30,792 nt of DNA from CAMAUF01 sp046152925 (lineage in GTDB: Bacteria > Chloroflexota > Dehalococcoidia > Tepidiformales > Tepidiformaceae): assembly GCA_046152925.1 (NCBI GenBank), contig JBJXFX010000057.1:1-30792 (forward strand), written 5' to 3'. The notes under the pieces are model-generated. The model made no database searches, was not told the origin of the DNA, and saw only the letters and a program-made list of their open reading frames with translations. The position numbers were made by a program, and so were the translations under genes. This document shows positions 1 through 7,606 of the stretch, piece after piece. Numbering within the stretch: position 1 is the stretch's first letter; the number at the start of each line of letters is the position of its first letter.

Positions 1-48
1 ACCGCGACTTCAGGAGCGGGCCTCGTGTCCCGGCGCCGCCAGCCGCCG

Positions 49-726
49 CTACGGCACGATCCCGAGCCCCGGGATCATCCACGACGGACTTTCGCGGAGG
101 CCCTTCACCAGCGTCCCCACGACGCCGCCATCGCGGCGCAGGATCCAGATCTCCTGGTCGCCGCGGTTCGAGTAGAACTGGAGCAGCACCCAAGCGCTGT
201 CCGGCGTCCAGGCGATCACGTTCGCCCACGCCCCGTCGGGGCAGTCGCAGTCGTAAATCCGCGCCCGGCCCGCCGCGCTAGCGACGTAGATGTCGCCGCC
301 CGGCTCGACCTCCACACGGTCCCCGTTCGGCGCGACAGCGATCTGCGGTCCTCCTCGGAAGTCGCGAGTCGTTGCCACCGGCGTCTCCGGCCCGCCGTCA
401 ACGCTCCGCCGGTAGCCCGTGATCGTCGGGCCATACCGCCCGTACTCCAACGTCCGCTCATCGACGAACCGGACCCAGTCCATCCCGCAACGCACCTCGC
501 GACGGCTGACGCCCGAGGCCTCCGCCAACATGACACAGCCATCCTTGCTCACGTAGGCGACCGTGCCCGGGATCTCGGCCCGCGGCTCCTTCTCCAACGA
601 CGGCGGCGACGGATGGTGGATGCCCACCTTCGCGACCGCGACGACGAGGCCCACCGCAGCGACCACCGCCACGAGGATGCCCGCGGTCGCTAACCGGCTT
701 CGGAGGCCCGATGCGCTTGCTGCCAT
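49..726 (-). CDS. membrane-anchored protein with propeller-like repeats
   Basis: A 225-residue protein of unknown function. A basic N-terminus is followed by one hydrophobic segment (about residues 14-33), so the rest is probably outside the cytoplasm. The exported part has three stretches that look like WD40/TolB-type propeller blades, for example the ones around IAVAPNGDRVEV and IAWTPDSAWVLL, and several Cys residues including a CDC motif. That is too few blades for a complete propeller. The ATG at 726 is chosen because AAGGAG lies at normal spacing before it; a longer reading up to 894 would add Arg-rich sequence with no Shine-Dalgarno site. The start lies 37 nt inside the 3' end of the DUF2157-like gene, so the two are probably translationally coupled. 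The propeller reading is an inference from weak motifs. Confidence 0.7.
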   Translation of the reverse strand: MAASASGLRSRLATAGILVAVVAAVGLVVAVAKVGIHHPSPPSLEKEPRAEIPGTVAYVSKDGCVMLAEASGVSRREVRCGMDWVRFVDERTLEYGRYGPTITGYRRSVDGGPETPVATTRDFRGGPQIAVAPNGDRVEVEPGGDIYVASAAGRARIYDCDCPDGAWANVIAWTPDSAWVLLQFYSNRGDQEIWILRRDGGVVGTLVKGLRESPSWMIPGLGIVP

Positions 727-1637
727 GGCCGGCTCCTTGCGATTAGCAGGACGACGGCCACCAAGCCGACGCCAACGACGATCAGCAGCGCCGCGGCAGC
801 GCTGACGTTGTCCACGTGGCGCAAGATGCTCGCCACCAGACTGAGAAAGAACAGCCCGACGCCGCCCGCCAGCAGCACCAACCCCCGCCGCCAAATCGCG
901 ACCGCGACCAACGCCCCGGCGACAGCGAACGCGACGACCTCCATCGTCACGAACTCGAACGAGGCGATGTACGCCCCACCGGCCACCTGCGCCGTGCCGC
1001 AGAGCTGCACGATGAGCTTCGGGAAGAACCGCCGCAGTTCGCCCAGCGCCAAGAGGGCGCCCCCGAAGACGACGAAGCTCCCGCCCGCAATCGCGACCCC
1101 GCTGTCGTCTGCCCGCAACCCCAAGCCAACGCCCACGAGCATCAGCGGGCCGGCGACCCCGAGCACCTGTTGGGGCGATGGCGCCAGCGCCCAGAGCGCG
1201 ACGCCGGCCACGAACCCAGTCACCCCGAAAGAAAGCGCCGTGCTCGAATCGCCGGCCCCCGCGTTGTTCGCCACCACCGCCGCCGCGCCCCCGGCGAGCC
1301 CAGTCGCGACCAGCCAGAGGCTGTGACCTCCGCGGACCAACTCGGGCCGCCGGAGGCTAATCAGTGCCTGGCCCGCGCCCAGCGCCAAGAGCGCTGGCAC
1401 GGCAAGCGCCGCCGCCTGCGCCCAATCCTTGAAGTCCTGCCACTGTGACCCGATGAGGACCGCGACGCCGGCGACGACGATCGCCGCCCCGAGGTAGACC
1501 AACACCTCCAGGACGCCGGGGCCGCCCTCGCCAGTCTGCTCGCGCGCCCGCTCATAGGCCTGGATGCGCCCAACGGTCGCCCCGTCGATCAGCCCAGCCT
1601 CACGCCATCGTTCGAGCAGCTCACCACGTGATGCCAC
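690..1637 (-). CDS. DUF2157-like polytopic membrane protein
   Basis: A 315-residue membrane protein. The first 40 residues (LLERWREAGLIDGATVGRIQ and on) match the soluble N-terminal signature of DUF2157 proteins. About ten hydrophobic helices rich in Ala, Gly, Val and Leu follow, from about residue 44 to the end. The family has no established biochemical role. It starts at GTG with no recognisable Shine-Dalgarno site; a TAGGGT hexamer ends 7 nt before the start, which would suit a leaderless transcript. The downstream propeller-like gene overlaps its 3' end by 37 nt, so the two probably act together in the membrane. The family call is good; the function is unknown. Confidence 0.8.
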   Translation of the reverse strand: MASRGELLERWREAGLIDGATVGRIQAYERAREQTGEGGPGVLEVLVYLGAAIVVAGVAVLIGSQWQDFKDWAQAAALAVPALLALGAGQALISLRRPELVRGGHSLWLVATGLAGGAAAVVANNAGAGDSSTALSFGVTGFVAGVALWALAPSPQQVLGVAGPLMLVGVGLGLRADDSGVAIAGGSFVVFGGALLALGELRRFFPKLIVQLCGTAQVAGGAYIASFEFVTMEVVAFAVAGALVAVAIWRRGLVLLAGGVGLFFLSLVASILRHVDNVSAAAALLIVVGVGLVAVVLLIARSRPWQQAHRASEAG

Positions 1638-1644
1638 GGGAACA

Positions 1645-1650
1645 ACCCTA
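1645..1650 (-). promoter_or_regulatory. possible -10 box of a leaderless DUF2157-like transcript
   Basis: TAGGGT reads toward the DUF2157-like gene and ends 7 nt before its GTG. No Shine-Dalgarno site is present. It matches TATAAT at only three positions, so this is the weakest of the five similar sites in the window. Confidence 0.25.
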
Positions 1651-1715
1651 CGGCCTGCCGCTTCGCCTGCCTAGGGCCGATCGCCCGCGCACCACACGTC
1701 GCCGAGACCGCCGCT

Positions 1716-3077
1716 TTACGCCTCGAACAACGCGTTCGGGTTGAGGATCCTGCGCGGGTCCAGCGCCGACTTGAGCGCGCGCATCGCCGCGATGTCGGCC
1801 GGGCCCCGGGTCAGGTGCAGCCAGTGCTTCTTCGCCGTCCCGATCCCGTGCTCGGCGCTGATCGAGCCCCCGAGCCCAGCCACGAAGCGAAGCACCGCCT
1901 CGTCGACCCGCTCGTCGTCTTCGGGAAGCCCGAGTACGTTGACATGCAAGTTGCCATCCGCAATGTGACCAAAGAGCACGACATCCGCCCGCGGGTCGGC
2001 CGCTTGCGCAACCTCGGCGACGCGGTCCGCGAACTCCGGCAGCGTCTGCAACGGAAGCGCGACATCGAGCTTGTGCGGCACGCCGGCGGCGCTAATCGCC
2101 TCCGTGTGCCGCTCGCGATACGCCCAGAGCCGCGCGCGCGCGCGCGGTTCGACCGCGGCCGCCGACTCGGCCATCGGCGCCGCGCGTTCAACCGCCTCGG
2201 CCAACGCCGGCAGCGGGTCGCTCGCGTCGGCCGCCTCGAACAGCACGTACCACGGGTAGCTCCGCCCGAACGGCGCGGGCAACCCCGTGTGCCGCAAAAC
2301 GAGATCCAACCCGTGCGCGACGAACCCCTCGGCCGCGAGCAGCGACGGCGTCGCCGCCCGCACTTCCGCTGCGATCCGCACCGCTTCCCCCGCCGACTCC
2401 ACGCCCAACAGGACGACCGCGCGCTCAGCGTTATCGCGCACCAGGCGCAACCGGACCCGTGTGATCACCGCGAGCGTCCCTTCGCTCCCCGCGAGCAGCC
2501 CCGCAAGGTCGTAGCCGCTGTTGTCGCGCCGCAACCCCGAAAGCCGGTCGACGACCCGACCATCCGCGAGCACCGCCTCAACCCCGGCCACCTGCGCGCG
2601 CATCATCCCGTAGCGCAGCACGTTGATGCCCCCGGCGTTGGTCGCCACCATCCCGCCGATCGTCGCGCTCGCCCGCGAGGCGAGGTCCACCCCCAGCCGG
2701 AGCCCGAAAGGCCGCGCATAGTCGCCAAGCTGGGCCGCCGTCACGCCGGCTCCAGCCGTCACCTCGCCGGTCAACGGGTCGAAGTCCTCGATCGTCGTCA
2801 AGCGGCGCAGACTGAGCACCCCCTCGCCGGCCAGCGGCACACCTCCGCCGACGAGCCCCGTGTTCCCACCCTGCGGGACTACCGCGACACCCGCCGCGTG
2901 GCAAGCGGCGAGCACTCGGCAAACCTCGCTCGTCGAACCCGGCCGAACCACGAACCGGGCGCGACCACGGAACCTTCGCGTCCAGTCGGCTTCGAACCCC
3001 GCGCAGAGTTCCGGGTCCGTGAGGACATGTTCGGCCCCGCAAACGGCCACGAGCGCTTCCGTCAGCCGGTCTCCCAT
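1716..3077 (-). CDS. FAD-linked D-2-hydroxyacid dehydrogenase (GlcD / D2HGDH-like)
   Basis: A 453-residue flavoprotein of the vanillyl-alcohol-oxidase fold, in the group of glycolate oxidase subunit GlcD, D-lactate dehydrogenase and D-2-hydroxyglutarate dehydrogenase. The N-terminal half is the FAD-binding domain, with the pyrophosphate-binding motif VVPQGGNTGLVGGGVP and a second glycine-rich stretch ASATIGGMVATNAGG. The C-terminal half holds the family's substrate/metal motif GHIADGNLHVN, then SAEHGIGTAKKHWL and the closing LDPRRILNPNALF. It should oxidise a D-2-hydroxyacid to the 2-oxoacid and pass electrons to a quinone or another acceptor; the exact substrate cannot be read from sequence. 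It follows the ferritin-like pair by only 12 nt. TACGCT sits 6 nt before the ATG with no Shine-Dalgarno site, suggesting its own leaderless promoter. Confidence 0.9.
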   Translation of the reverse strand: MGDRLTEALVAVCGAEHVLTDPELCAGFEADWTRRFRGRARFVVRPGSTSEVCRVLAACHAAGVAVVPQGGNTGLVGGGVPLAGEGVLSLRRLTTIEDFDPLTGEVTAGAGVTAAQLGDYARPFGLRLGVDLASRASATIGGMVATNAGGINVLRYGMMRAQVAGVEAVLADGRVVDRLSGLRRDNSGYDLAGLLAGSEGTLAVITRVRLRLVRDNAERAVVLLGVESAGEAVRIAAEVRAATPSLLAAEGFVAHGLDLVLRHTGLPAPFGRSYPWYVLFEAADASDPLPALAEAVERAAPMAESAAAVEPRARARLWAYRERHTEAISAAGVPHKLDVALPLQTLPEFADRVAEVAQAADPRADVVLFGHIADGNLHVNVLGLPEDDERVDEAVLRFVAGLGGSISAEHGIGTAKKHWLHLTRGPADIAAMRALKSALDPRRILNPNALFEA

Positions 3078-3083
3078 CGGACG

Positions 3084-3089
3084 AGCGTA
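3084..3089 (-). promoter_or_regulatory. probable -10 box, leaderless start of the FAD dehydrogenase
   Basis: TACGCT lies 6 nt before the ATG at 3077, in the 12-nt gap after the upstream gene. The same hexamer precedes the winged-helix gene at 11846. No Shine-Dalgarno site is present, so a transcript starting at the ATG is plausible. Confidence 0.4.
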
Positions 3090-4298
3090 TCAGACCGAGA
3101 GCGGATCCCGTGCGATCTGCTGCAGTCCCGCGTTCATCGCCGGCAGGTGGTCGATCCCGACGCTGTCGAGGATCGCGAGGTAGTCCATCAGCTGTTTCTG
3201 GCGCAACGTCTGGAGCTTCTCAACCCCCACGCTCAGCCGCTCGATGCCATCGGCGAAGAGGACCACGAGGGCCTCTTTCTCGCCCCTCGTGTGCCGCAGC
3301 TCCTGCGAAAGCGCGTTCTCGGCGCGTCCGAGCCACATCTCGACGAAGTGCCGCGAGTTCTGCTTGTGCTGGAGGTACCAGAGCAGGTGGCGCTTCCCGT
3401 ATTCGAGGTGGCGGCGCGAATCGCGCAACATCAGCTCAAACAGCTTGCGGTCGAGCTCCGTCTTCGCGAAGTCCCCGGCCATCTCGAACATGCTCACTTC
3501 GTAGCTCTTGTAGAGCACGTCCAGCCCGATGATCATCTCGGAGAACTTCAGCGCCCCATACCAGCCACGATAGAGGATGCCCATCGGCGCCTGGCCGAGG
3601 CCGCCGCCGTTCGCCAACGCTCGCTTGCGCAGCGCCTCCACCTTGTGGCCCGCGTCGTAGACCTGCGTCCCAAGGAACAGCTTCACATCGTGGAAGCCGT
3701 ACGAAATCGGCTCGAACCACTTCGCGATGATCTTCTGCTCGATCAGGCCATGCGACGAGTAGGAAGTCGCGATCTGGCAGATCGCCCGCTCAAGCTCCTC
3801 CGGCTGCTGGGTCAAGCCGGTGTTCCAGGGCAAGTCCGTCGCCGGGATCCAGCGCTCGCGGATCGCGTCTTCGTAGAGTTGGTCCACGCCCGGCGCCCAC
3901 ACCTCGACCTTGTCGTAGATGTGGTAACTCCCCGGCATGTAGACCGCCGGGTCGGGATGGCTTCCCAGCGGTGTGTCGTTCTCGTACGGCCAAAGGTCCG
4001 GCACCTGGCCATAACTGCCGATGTTGATCTCCGGCGTCCCCAGCCCGTGCGGCCCGGGCACCGCGCGCACGCCCTTTTCCGACCGCGTCCGGATGAACTT
4101 GAAGCTCAGGTTCTTCATCTGTTCCGGCGCCGCCTCGACCTTCGTGACGAACGTCAGCGCGCGGTCCGGCGCGAAGTTCAACAGCGTCAGGTTCGCGACC
4201 GTCTCTTCGCGCAACACGCTCGCCTCGTACTTCGCGATCAGGTCGTCGTCCCAACCCAGGTGGTGGGCCCGCATCTTGGTAGCCGCAGTGAGCTGCAT
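3090..4298 (-). CDS. ferritin-like paralogue lacking most diiron ligands
   Basis: A 402-residue homologue of the neighbouring diiron protein (4379-5431). Shared blocks are LYEDAIRERW...DLPW (about 142-157), LFLGTQ (207-212), RKRALANGGG (224-233) and a C-terminal region with GIERL...LRQKQLMDYL...LDSVGI. An ungapped alignment places Gly184, Ala216, Lys219, about Lys264 and Ser294 where the neighbour has Glu131, Glu163, His166, Glu209 and Glu239. Only His297 is kept, so it should not bind a diiron centre in the usual way. It also has about 50 extra N-terminal residues. The likely role is a structural or regulatory partner of the intact paralogue, comparable to the metal-free beta subunits of bacterial multicomponent monooxygenases; this is an inference. 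GAGGGA precedes the start. Confidence 0.85.
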   Translation of the reverse strand: MQLTAATKMRAHHLGWDDDLIAKYEASVLREETVANLTLLNFAPDRALTFVTKVEAAPEQMKNLSFKFIRTRSEKGVRAVPGPHGLGTPEINIGSYGQVPDLWPYENDTPLGSHPDPAVYMPGSYHIYDKVEVWAPGVDQLYEDAIRERWIPATDLPWNTGLTQQPEELERAICQIATSYSSHGLIEQKIIAKWFEPISYGFHDVKLFLGTQVYDAGHKVEALRKRALANGGGLGQAPMGILYRGWYGALKFSEMIIGLDVLYKSYEVSMFEMAGDFAKTELDRKLFELMLRDSRRHLEYGKRHLLWYLQHKQNSRHFVEMWLGRAENALSQELRHTRGEKEALVVLFADGIERLSVGVEKLQTLRQKQLMDYLAILDSVGIDHLPAMNAGLQQIARDPLSV

Positions 4299-4327
4299 CT
4301 CGTCCCTCGCAGGTGCGTGTTACGTCA

Positions 4328-4354
4328 CGAAGGCTGGCATGCCGCCAGCCTTCG
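4328..4354. repeat. 11-bp perfect inverted repeat between the two ferritin-like genes
   Basis: Arms at 4328-4338 and 4344-4354 pair perfectly (CGAAGGCTGGC with GCCAGCCTTCG) around a 5-nt loop. It lies in the 80-nt gap between the intact diiron gene and the ligand-poor paralogue. No T-run follows on the minus strand, so it is not a classical intrinsic terminator. It may stabilise the upstream message or reduce read-through, setting the ratio of the two proteins. Confidence 0.6.
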
Positions 4355-4378
4355 TCTCCTTCGAACAACCCGTGAACC

Positions 4379-5431
4379 CTAGTTCACCGGGTCCAGGAAC
4401 TCCTTGAAGCCGGCGCCCATCCGCTCACGCCGGTCGCCGAGGCCGATGACGTCGAGCCGGTGCGCGTACTCGTTCACCTGGCGCTTCCGCATCACCATCA
4501 GCTTGCCGTAGCCCTCGTCGATCTTGTCGATCCCGCCGCCGGCCAAAATGGCGAGCGCTTCGCCGGTCATCGGGTTGGTCGTGAGGCCGGCCTGTTGGCT
4601 CTGGCCGAGCGCCCCTTCCTGGATGTCCAGGTAGTTGTGCAGCTCTTCCTTGCGCCAGGGCTGCGTCTCCATCACGTACTTCAGGTGCGTGACGCCGAAC
4701 GCGAGGTGGCGGCTTTCGTCCTGCGCCGCGAGCCGGAACATCTTCTTCTCCGCCTCGTTCTGCGAAATCAGCTCGCCCATCCGGAACAGCGTCTGCACGA
4801 AGCCCTCGCCGAAGAGGTGCAACAGCGCCGTCATCTCGGTGAAGTCGTCGACGCTGAGCAGGTTGATCGCGCCGAAGCCAGCGTCGACCATCCCGCCGCC
4901 GTTCACCAGCGTCCGCTTCCGGAAGACGTCGAGGTGGCGGCTCTCGTCCATGATCTGCGTCCCGAGGAAGAGCTGGGCCTCGAAGTGGTCGGGGTGCACC
5001 TGTTCCATGTAGCGGCCCGGCAGGTCGCCAGCGATGAACTCGACCTGCGTCAGGAAGGTGCAGAGCGTGCACATCGCCCATTCGAGGTCATCCGGCAGCG
5101 GCTTCACAGTCTCCCAGGGGATGTCGCGGGCGGAGGACCACTGGCGCTGGTTCGCCTCCTCATAGAGCATCATCGCGCTCTCGGACCAGACATCGCCCTT
5201 GTCGCGATACTGGCGCGCGTGGCGGGGCGAGCGCGGGTCCAGCGCCGCGCCGCGCGGGGCGAAGACGGAGATGCCGGCTTCTTCCTTATCCGCGACGCCG
5301 TAGGTCATCGCGTTGATGTCGTCGAGCGTGAGGCCGCGCCGTCCACCGCGGACGCGCATGCCCTGTTCGGTGTCGAGGTTCAGCCAATCGAGGTTGATGC
5401 CAACGTTGCCGATAACTGCCGGTGAGGCCAT
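4379..5431 (-). CDS. ferritin-like (R2/R2lox-type) diiron protein
   Basis: A 350-residue protein of the ferritin-like superfamily with a complete set of predicted carboxylate-bridged diiron ligands: Glu131, Glu163 and His166 (MDESRH), Glu209, Glu239 and His242 (QDESRH). This is the E-x32-ExxH-x42-E-x29-ExxH arrangement seen in ribonucleotide reductase R2-like proteins, R2-like oxidases and related hydroxylases. The region around YEEANQRQW and DIPWETVKPLP also fits R2-like proteins. It lacks strong evidence of being a true R2: no nrdA gene is nearby. It probably activates O2 on an unknown substrate. AGGGGG precedes the ATG, and a TACAAT box lies about 40 nt upstream. It leads a probable operon with its degenerate paralogue and perhaps the FAD dehydrogenase. 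Confidence 0.88.
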   Translation of the reverse strand: MASPAVIGNVGINLDWLNLDTEQGMRVRGGRRGLTLDDINAMTYGVADKEEAGISVFAPRGAALDPRSPRHARQYRDKGDVWSESAMMLYEEANQRQWSSARDIPWETVKPLPDDLEWAMCTLCTFLTQVEFIAGDLPGRYMEQVHPDHFEAQLFLGTQIMDESRHLDVFRKRTLVNGGGMVDAGFGAINLLSVDDFTEMTALLHLFGEGFVQTLFRMGELISQNEAEKKMFRLAAQDESRHLAFGVTHLKYVMETQPWRKEELHNYLDIQEGALGQSQQAGLTTNPMTGEALAILAGGGIDKIDEGYGKLMVMRKRQVNEYAHRLDVIGLGDRRERMGAGFKEFLDPVN

Positions 5432-5471
5432 AGCCGTATCCCCCTTGCGGGCCTGAGATGCCTAGCGAGCG

Positions 5472-5477
5472 ATTGTA
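5472..5477 (-). promoter_or_regulatory. -10-like box for the diiron gene
   Basis: TACAAT on the minus strand (five of six matches to TATAAT) lies 40 nt before the ATG at 5431. No good -35 hexamer is visible at 16-18 nt spacing. It sits in the 169-nt divergent gap shared with the kelch gene. Confidence 0.4.
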
Positions 5478-5542
5478 CGGGATCGCGCGTACATCTGCGC
5501 GAAAGGTGAAGACGGGCTCCGGCAGGCGGAGCCTAAAGGCCG

Positions 5543-5572
5543 TTGACCGCCTGGGGGCACCGTCGGTAGAGT
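5543..5572 (+). promoter_or_regulatory. sigma70-like promoter for the kelch gene
   Basis: TTGACC at 5543-5548 and TAGAGT at 5567-5572 are separated by 18 nt, about 28 nt before the chosen ATG at 5601. A short GGCTCCG/CGGAGCC inverted repeat lies just upstream (about 5515-5533). Confidence 0.45.
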
Positions 5573-5600
5573 ACGCCAACTTCCGCTCAGGATGCTTGAA

Positions 5601-7445
5601 ATGACACGAACCTCCGTTTCCTTCCTGGCTTTGCTGCTGGTAGCAAGCGCCCTACTGAGCAGCGCCAAAGCAACCATGCCGTCGAATGCCCGAGCGGCGG
5701 GCGATGAATGGACCCTAGTTGCCGCCAACTCCGGTCCAGTGGCTCGAGAAGGTCACACTGGCGTCTGGGATCCTGACCAGGAGCGCATGCTCGTCTTCGG
5801 TGGACGTGGCATCGCAGGGCATTCCTCGCCATTGAACGACCTCTGGTCATATCGCGCGGCCACCGGGTGGGAGGAAATCACTCCGAATGGCGCGCTCGGA
5901 TCCCCACCTGCCCGAGTTCACCACGTCGCTGTCTGGGACACCGCTAACGATCGCCTGCTCGTGTTCGGCGGAGTGTCGGCAGCCTTCGATTATGGGTCGG
6001 GAGTTGGGTTCCTGGGGGATCTCTGGGAATGGACCGACTTGAACGGATGGCAGTTATTGGTGTCGGAAGGAATCGCAGGCAACCCCGAGCGCCAATTTGG
6101 GGGATCGGCTGCCTGGGATTCCCTCGGTCAACGTATGCTGATGTTCACAGGCGAGACCGACACCGGCATGTGCTACGACAACATGGGGCACGTGGCACCG
6201 GGCACGCGTAACCGAAAGGACGTTTGGTCTTACAGCGAGTCCGCAGGCTGGGTGAAGCTCACGCCGAGCATGACCTCGTACTGCCAAGCCCTGCCTGGGC
6301 CCACGATACGGATATACGCGACAGCCGCGTGGGACCCGGTTGCCCAGCGACTGCTTGTGTTCGGCGGGTGGACGCCTGGGCTTCTGCATCGGTGGGACTT
6401 ATGGGCCTTCTACCCCGCCACGGCCACTTGGGTTCAGCTTCAAGACATTCCCAGCATTCCGTCCACCACGTACGACACGAACAGAGTGCGCCATCGCGCT
6501 ACCTGGGATCCGAGCCACGCGCGCATGCTGGTATTTGGTGGAGTCAATACCGAGCGATTCAACGACCTGTGGGCCTACGACGGCGGCAACGGCTGGACTC
6601 GTCTGACGACGCAAGGCGCGGTCGGATCACCACCACCCGTCGCGTCGCCGTCGATGGCTTGGGACACCCAATCGAGCCGCCTGTTGGTGTTCGGCGGCGA
6701 GGCAGCCGGTAACTCGCTGAGCAATGAGTTATGGACTTACGGCGTCCCCGACGATGACGCAGACAACGACGGTGTGGACAATGCCGCCGACGCTTGCCCG
6801 CTCATGGCCGAAGACCTTGATGGCATACAAGATGCTGACGGCTGTCCCGAAACCGACGCCGACGGTGACACCGTCCTCGACGAGGCGGACTCGTGCCCGC
6901 TCATCGCCGAAGACCCTGATGGCATCCAAGACGCCGACGGCTGCCCCGAAACCGACGCCGACGGTGACACCGTCCTCGACGAGGCGGACTCGTGCCCACT
7001 CATCGCCGAAGACCTTGATGGCATCCGAGACGCCGACGGCTGCCCCGAAACCGACGCCGACGGCGACACGGTCCTCGACGAAGCAGACGCCTGCCCGCTC
7101 ATCGCGGAAGACCTCGATGGCATCCAGGACGCCGATGGCTGCCCGGAACCCAACCAGGACTCTGATGGTGATGGCATCGACGACGCGGACGACGCGTGCC
7201 CGGCCTCGACCCTGACGCCGACGGTAGTCATCGGAGGTGCAAACACCGGCGTCCCCAACATCCTTCTCCCGGACGGATGCAGCATCGCCGACCTCATAGC
7301 GGCCGCGGCAGCGACAGCCACCAATCACGGCCAGTTCGTGTCGGCGGTCGCGGCAGTTACCAACATGCTCAAGGACGCGGGCTACATCACCGGCGCGCAA
7401 AAGGGCGCAATCCAGCGCGCCGCCGCCCGCGCCGCCATTCCGTAA
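5601..7445 (+). CDS. secreted kelch-repeat protein with thrombospondin type-3 calcium repeats
   Basis: A 614-residue exported protein. The signal peptide is MTRTSVSFLALLLVASALLSS with likely cleavage near AKA. The ATG at 5601 is preferred over 5592 because AGGA sits 8 nt before it. Residues of about 40-380 form repeated kelch blades, each with a variant of W-D-...-R-L-L-V-F-G-G and then LWSY or LWAY, predicting a beta-propeller. Residues of about 384-515 are four 33-residue, Asp-rich thrombospondin type-3 repeats plus a partial fifth (DSDGDGIDDADDACP), which should bind calcium. A C-terminal module of about 75 residues (DGCSIADLIAAAAA to ITGAQKGAIQ) follows. It is probably an extracellular adhesion or structural protein. 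The kelch half looks less GC-rich than its neighbours, hinting at a different history. Confidence 0.88.
   Translation: MTRTSVSFLALLLVASALLSSAKATMPSNARAAGDEWTLVAANSGPVAREGHTGVWDPDQERMLVFGGRGIAGHSSPLNDLWSYRAATGWEEITPNGALGSPPARVHHVAVWDTANDRLLVFGGVSAAFDYGSGVGFLGDLWEWTDLNGWQLLVSEGIAGNPERQFGGSAAWDSLGQRMLMFTGETDTGMCYDNMGHVAPGTRNRKDVWSYSESAGWVKLTPSMTSYCQALPGPTIRIYATAAWDPVAQRLLVFGGWTPGLLHRWDLWAFYPATATWVQLQDIPSIPSTTYDTNRVRHRATWDPSHARMLVFGGVNTERFNDLWAYDGGNGWTRLTTQGAVGSPPPVASPSMAWDTQSSRLLVFGGEAAGNSLSNELWTYGVPDDDADNDGVDNAADACPLMAEDLDGIQDADGCPETDADGDTVLDEADSCPLIAEDPDGIQDADGCPETDADGDTVLDEADSCPLIAEDLDGIRDADGCPETDADGDTVLDEADACPLIAEDLDGIQDADGCPEPNQDSDGDGIDDADDACPASTLTPTVVIGGANTGVPNILLPDGCSIADLIAAAAATATNHGQFVSAVAAVTNMLKDAGYITGAQKGAIQRAAARAAIP
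6750..7145 (+). repeat. four 99-bp tandem repeats (type-3 calcium-binding units)
   Basis: Units at 6750-6848, 6849-6947, 6948-7046 and 7047-7145, each encoding 33 residues ending in DADGCP. Units 2 to 4 are nearly identical at DNA level; unit 1 is more diverged. A partial fifth unit follows. High DNA identity suggests recent unit duplication, so copy number may vary between strains. Confidence 0.95.
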
Positions 7446-7457
7446 AGCACCCGGTGT

Positions 7458-7489
7458 CCCAGGCCCCGACGGTCGCGTCGGGGCCTGGG
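7458..7489 (+). terminator. strong hairpin after the kelch gene
   Basis: A 13-bp perfect stem (7458-7470 with 7477-7489, CCCAGGCCCCGAC) and a 6-nt loop, beginning 12 nt after the kelch stop codon. There is no T-run, so it may be a GC-rich, U-poor terminator or a 3'-end stabiliser. It lies between converging genes and could serve both strands. Confidence 0.6.
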
Positions 7490-7606
7490 AAGCTTCAGCG
7501 GTGCCAATGGCCTCTGGGTCACCGGGCTTCGTCCCTACGATGCTCGTGGACACGGGACACCCACCGCCGCCACGGAGTCGCACAGACCACCCGTCGATGA
7601 GACTCC

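Noticed and set aside
2131..2146. Alternating CG run that could form Z-DNA
   Set aside because: It lies inside the FAD dehydrogenase reading frame and encodes Arg-Ala repeats, an expected product of high-GC codon use.
1815..4382. Very long plus-strand open frame antisense to the FAD dehydrogenase and the ligand-poor ferritin-like gene
   Set aside because: It is Arg/Pro/His-rich, resembles no family and lies opposite two well-supported genes. High GC makes long antisense frames common; similar ones at 4460-5425, 7749-9599, 12341-13249 and 23189-24409 were dropped for the same reason.
4379..5431. Considered as a true class I ribonucleotide reductase beta subunit (nrdB)
   Set aside because: There is no nrdA nearby, and the spacing of the second ligand pair and the partner paralogue fit R2-like oxidase relatives better; the exact subfamily is left open.
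6750..7145. Regular 99-bp repeats as a possible CRISPR array
   Set aside because: The units are contiguous, in frame and coding for Asp-rich calcium-binding repeats; there are no unique spacers.
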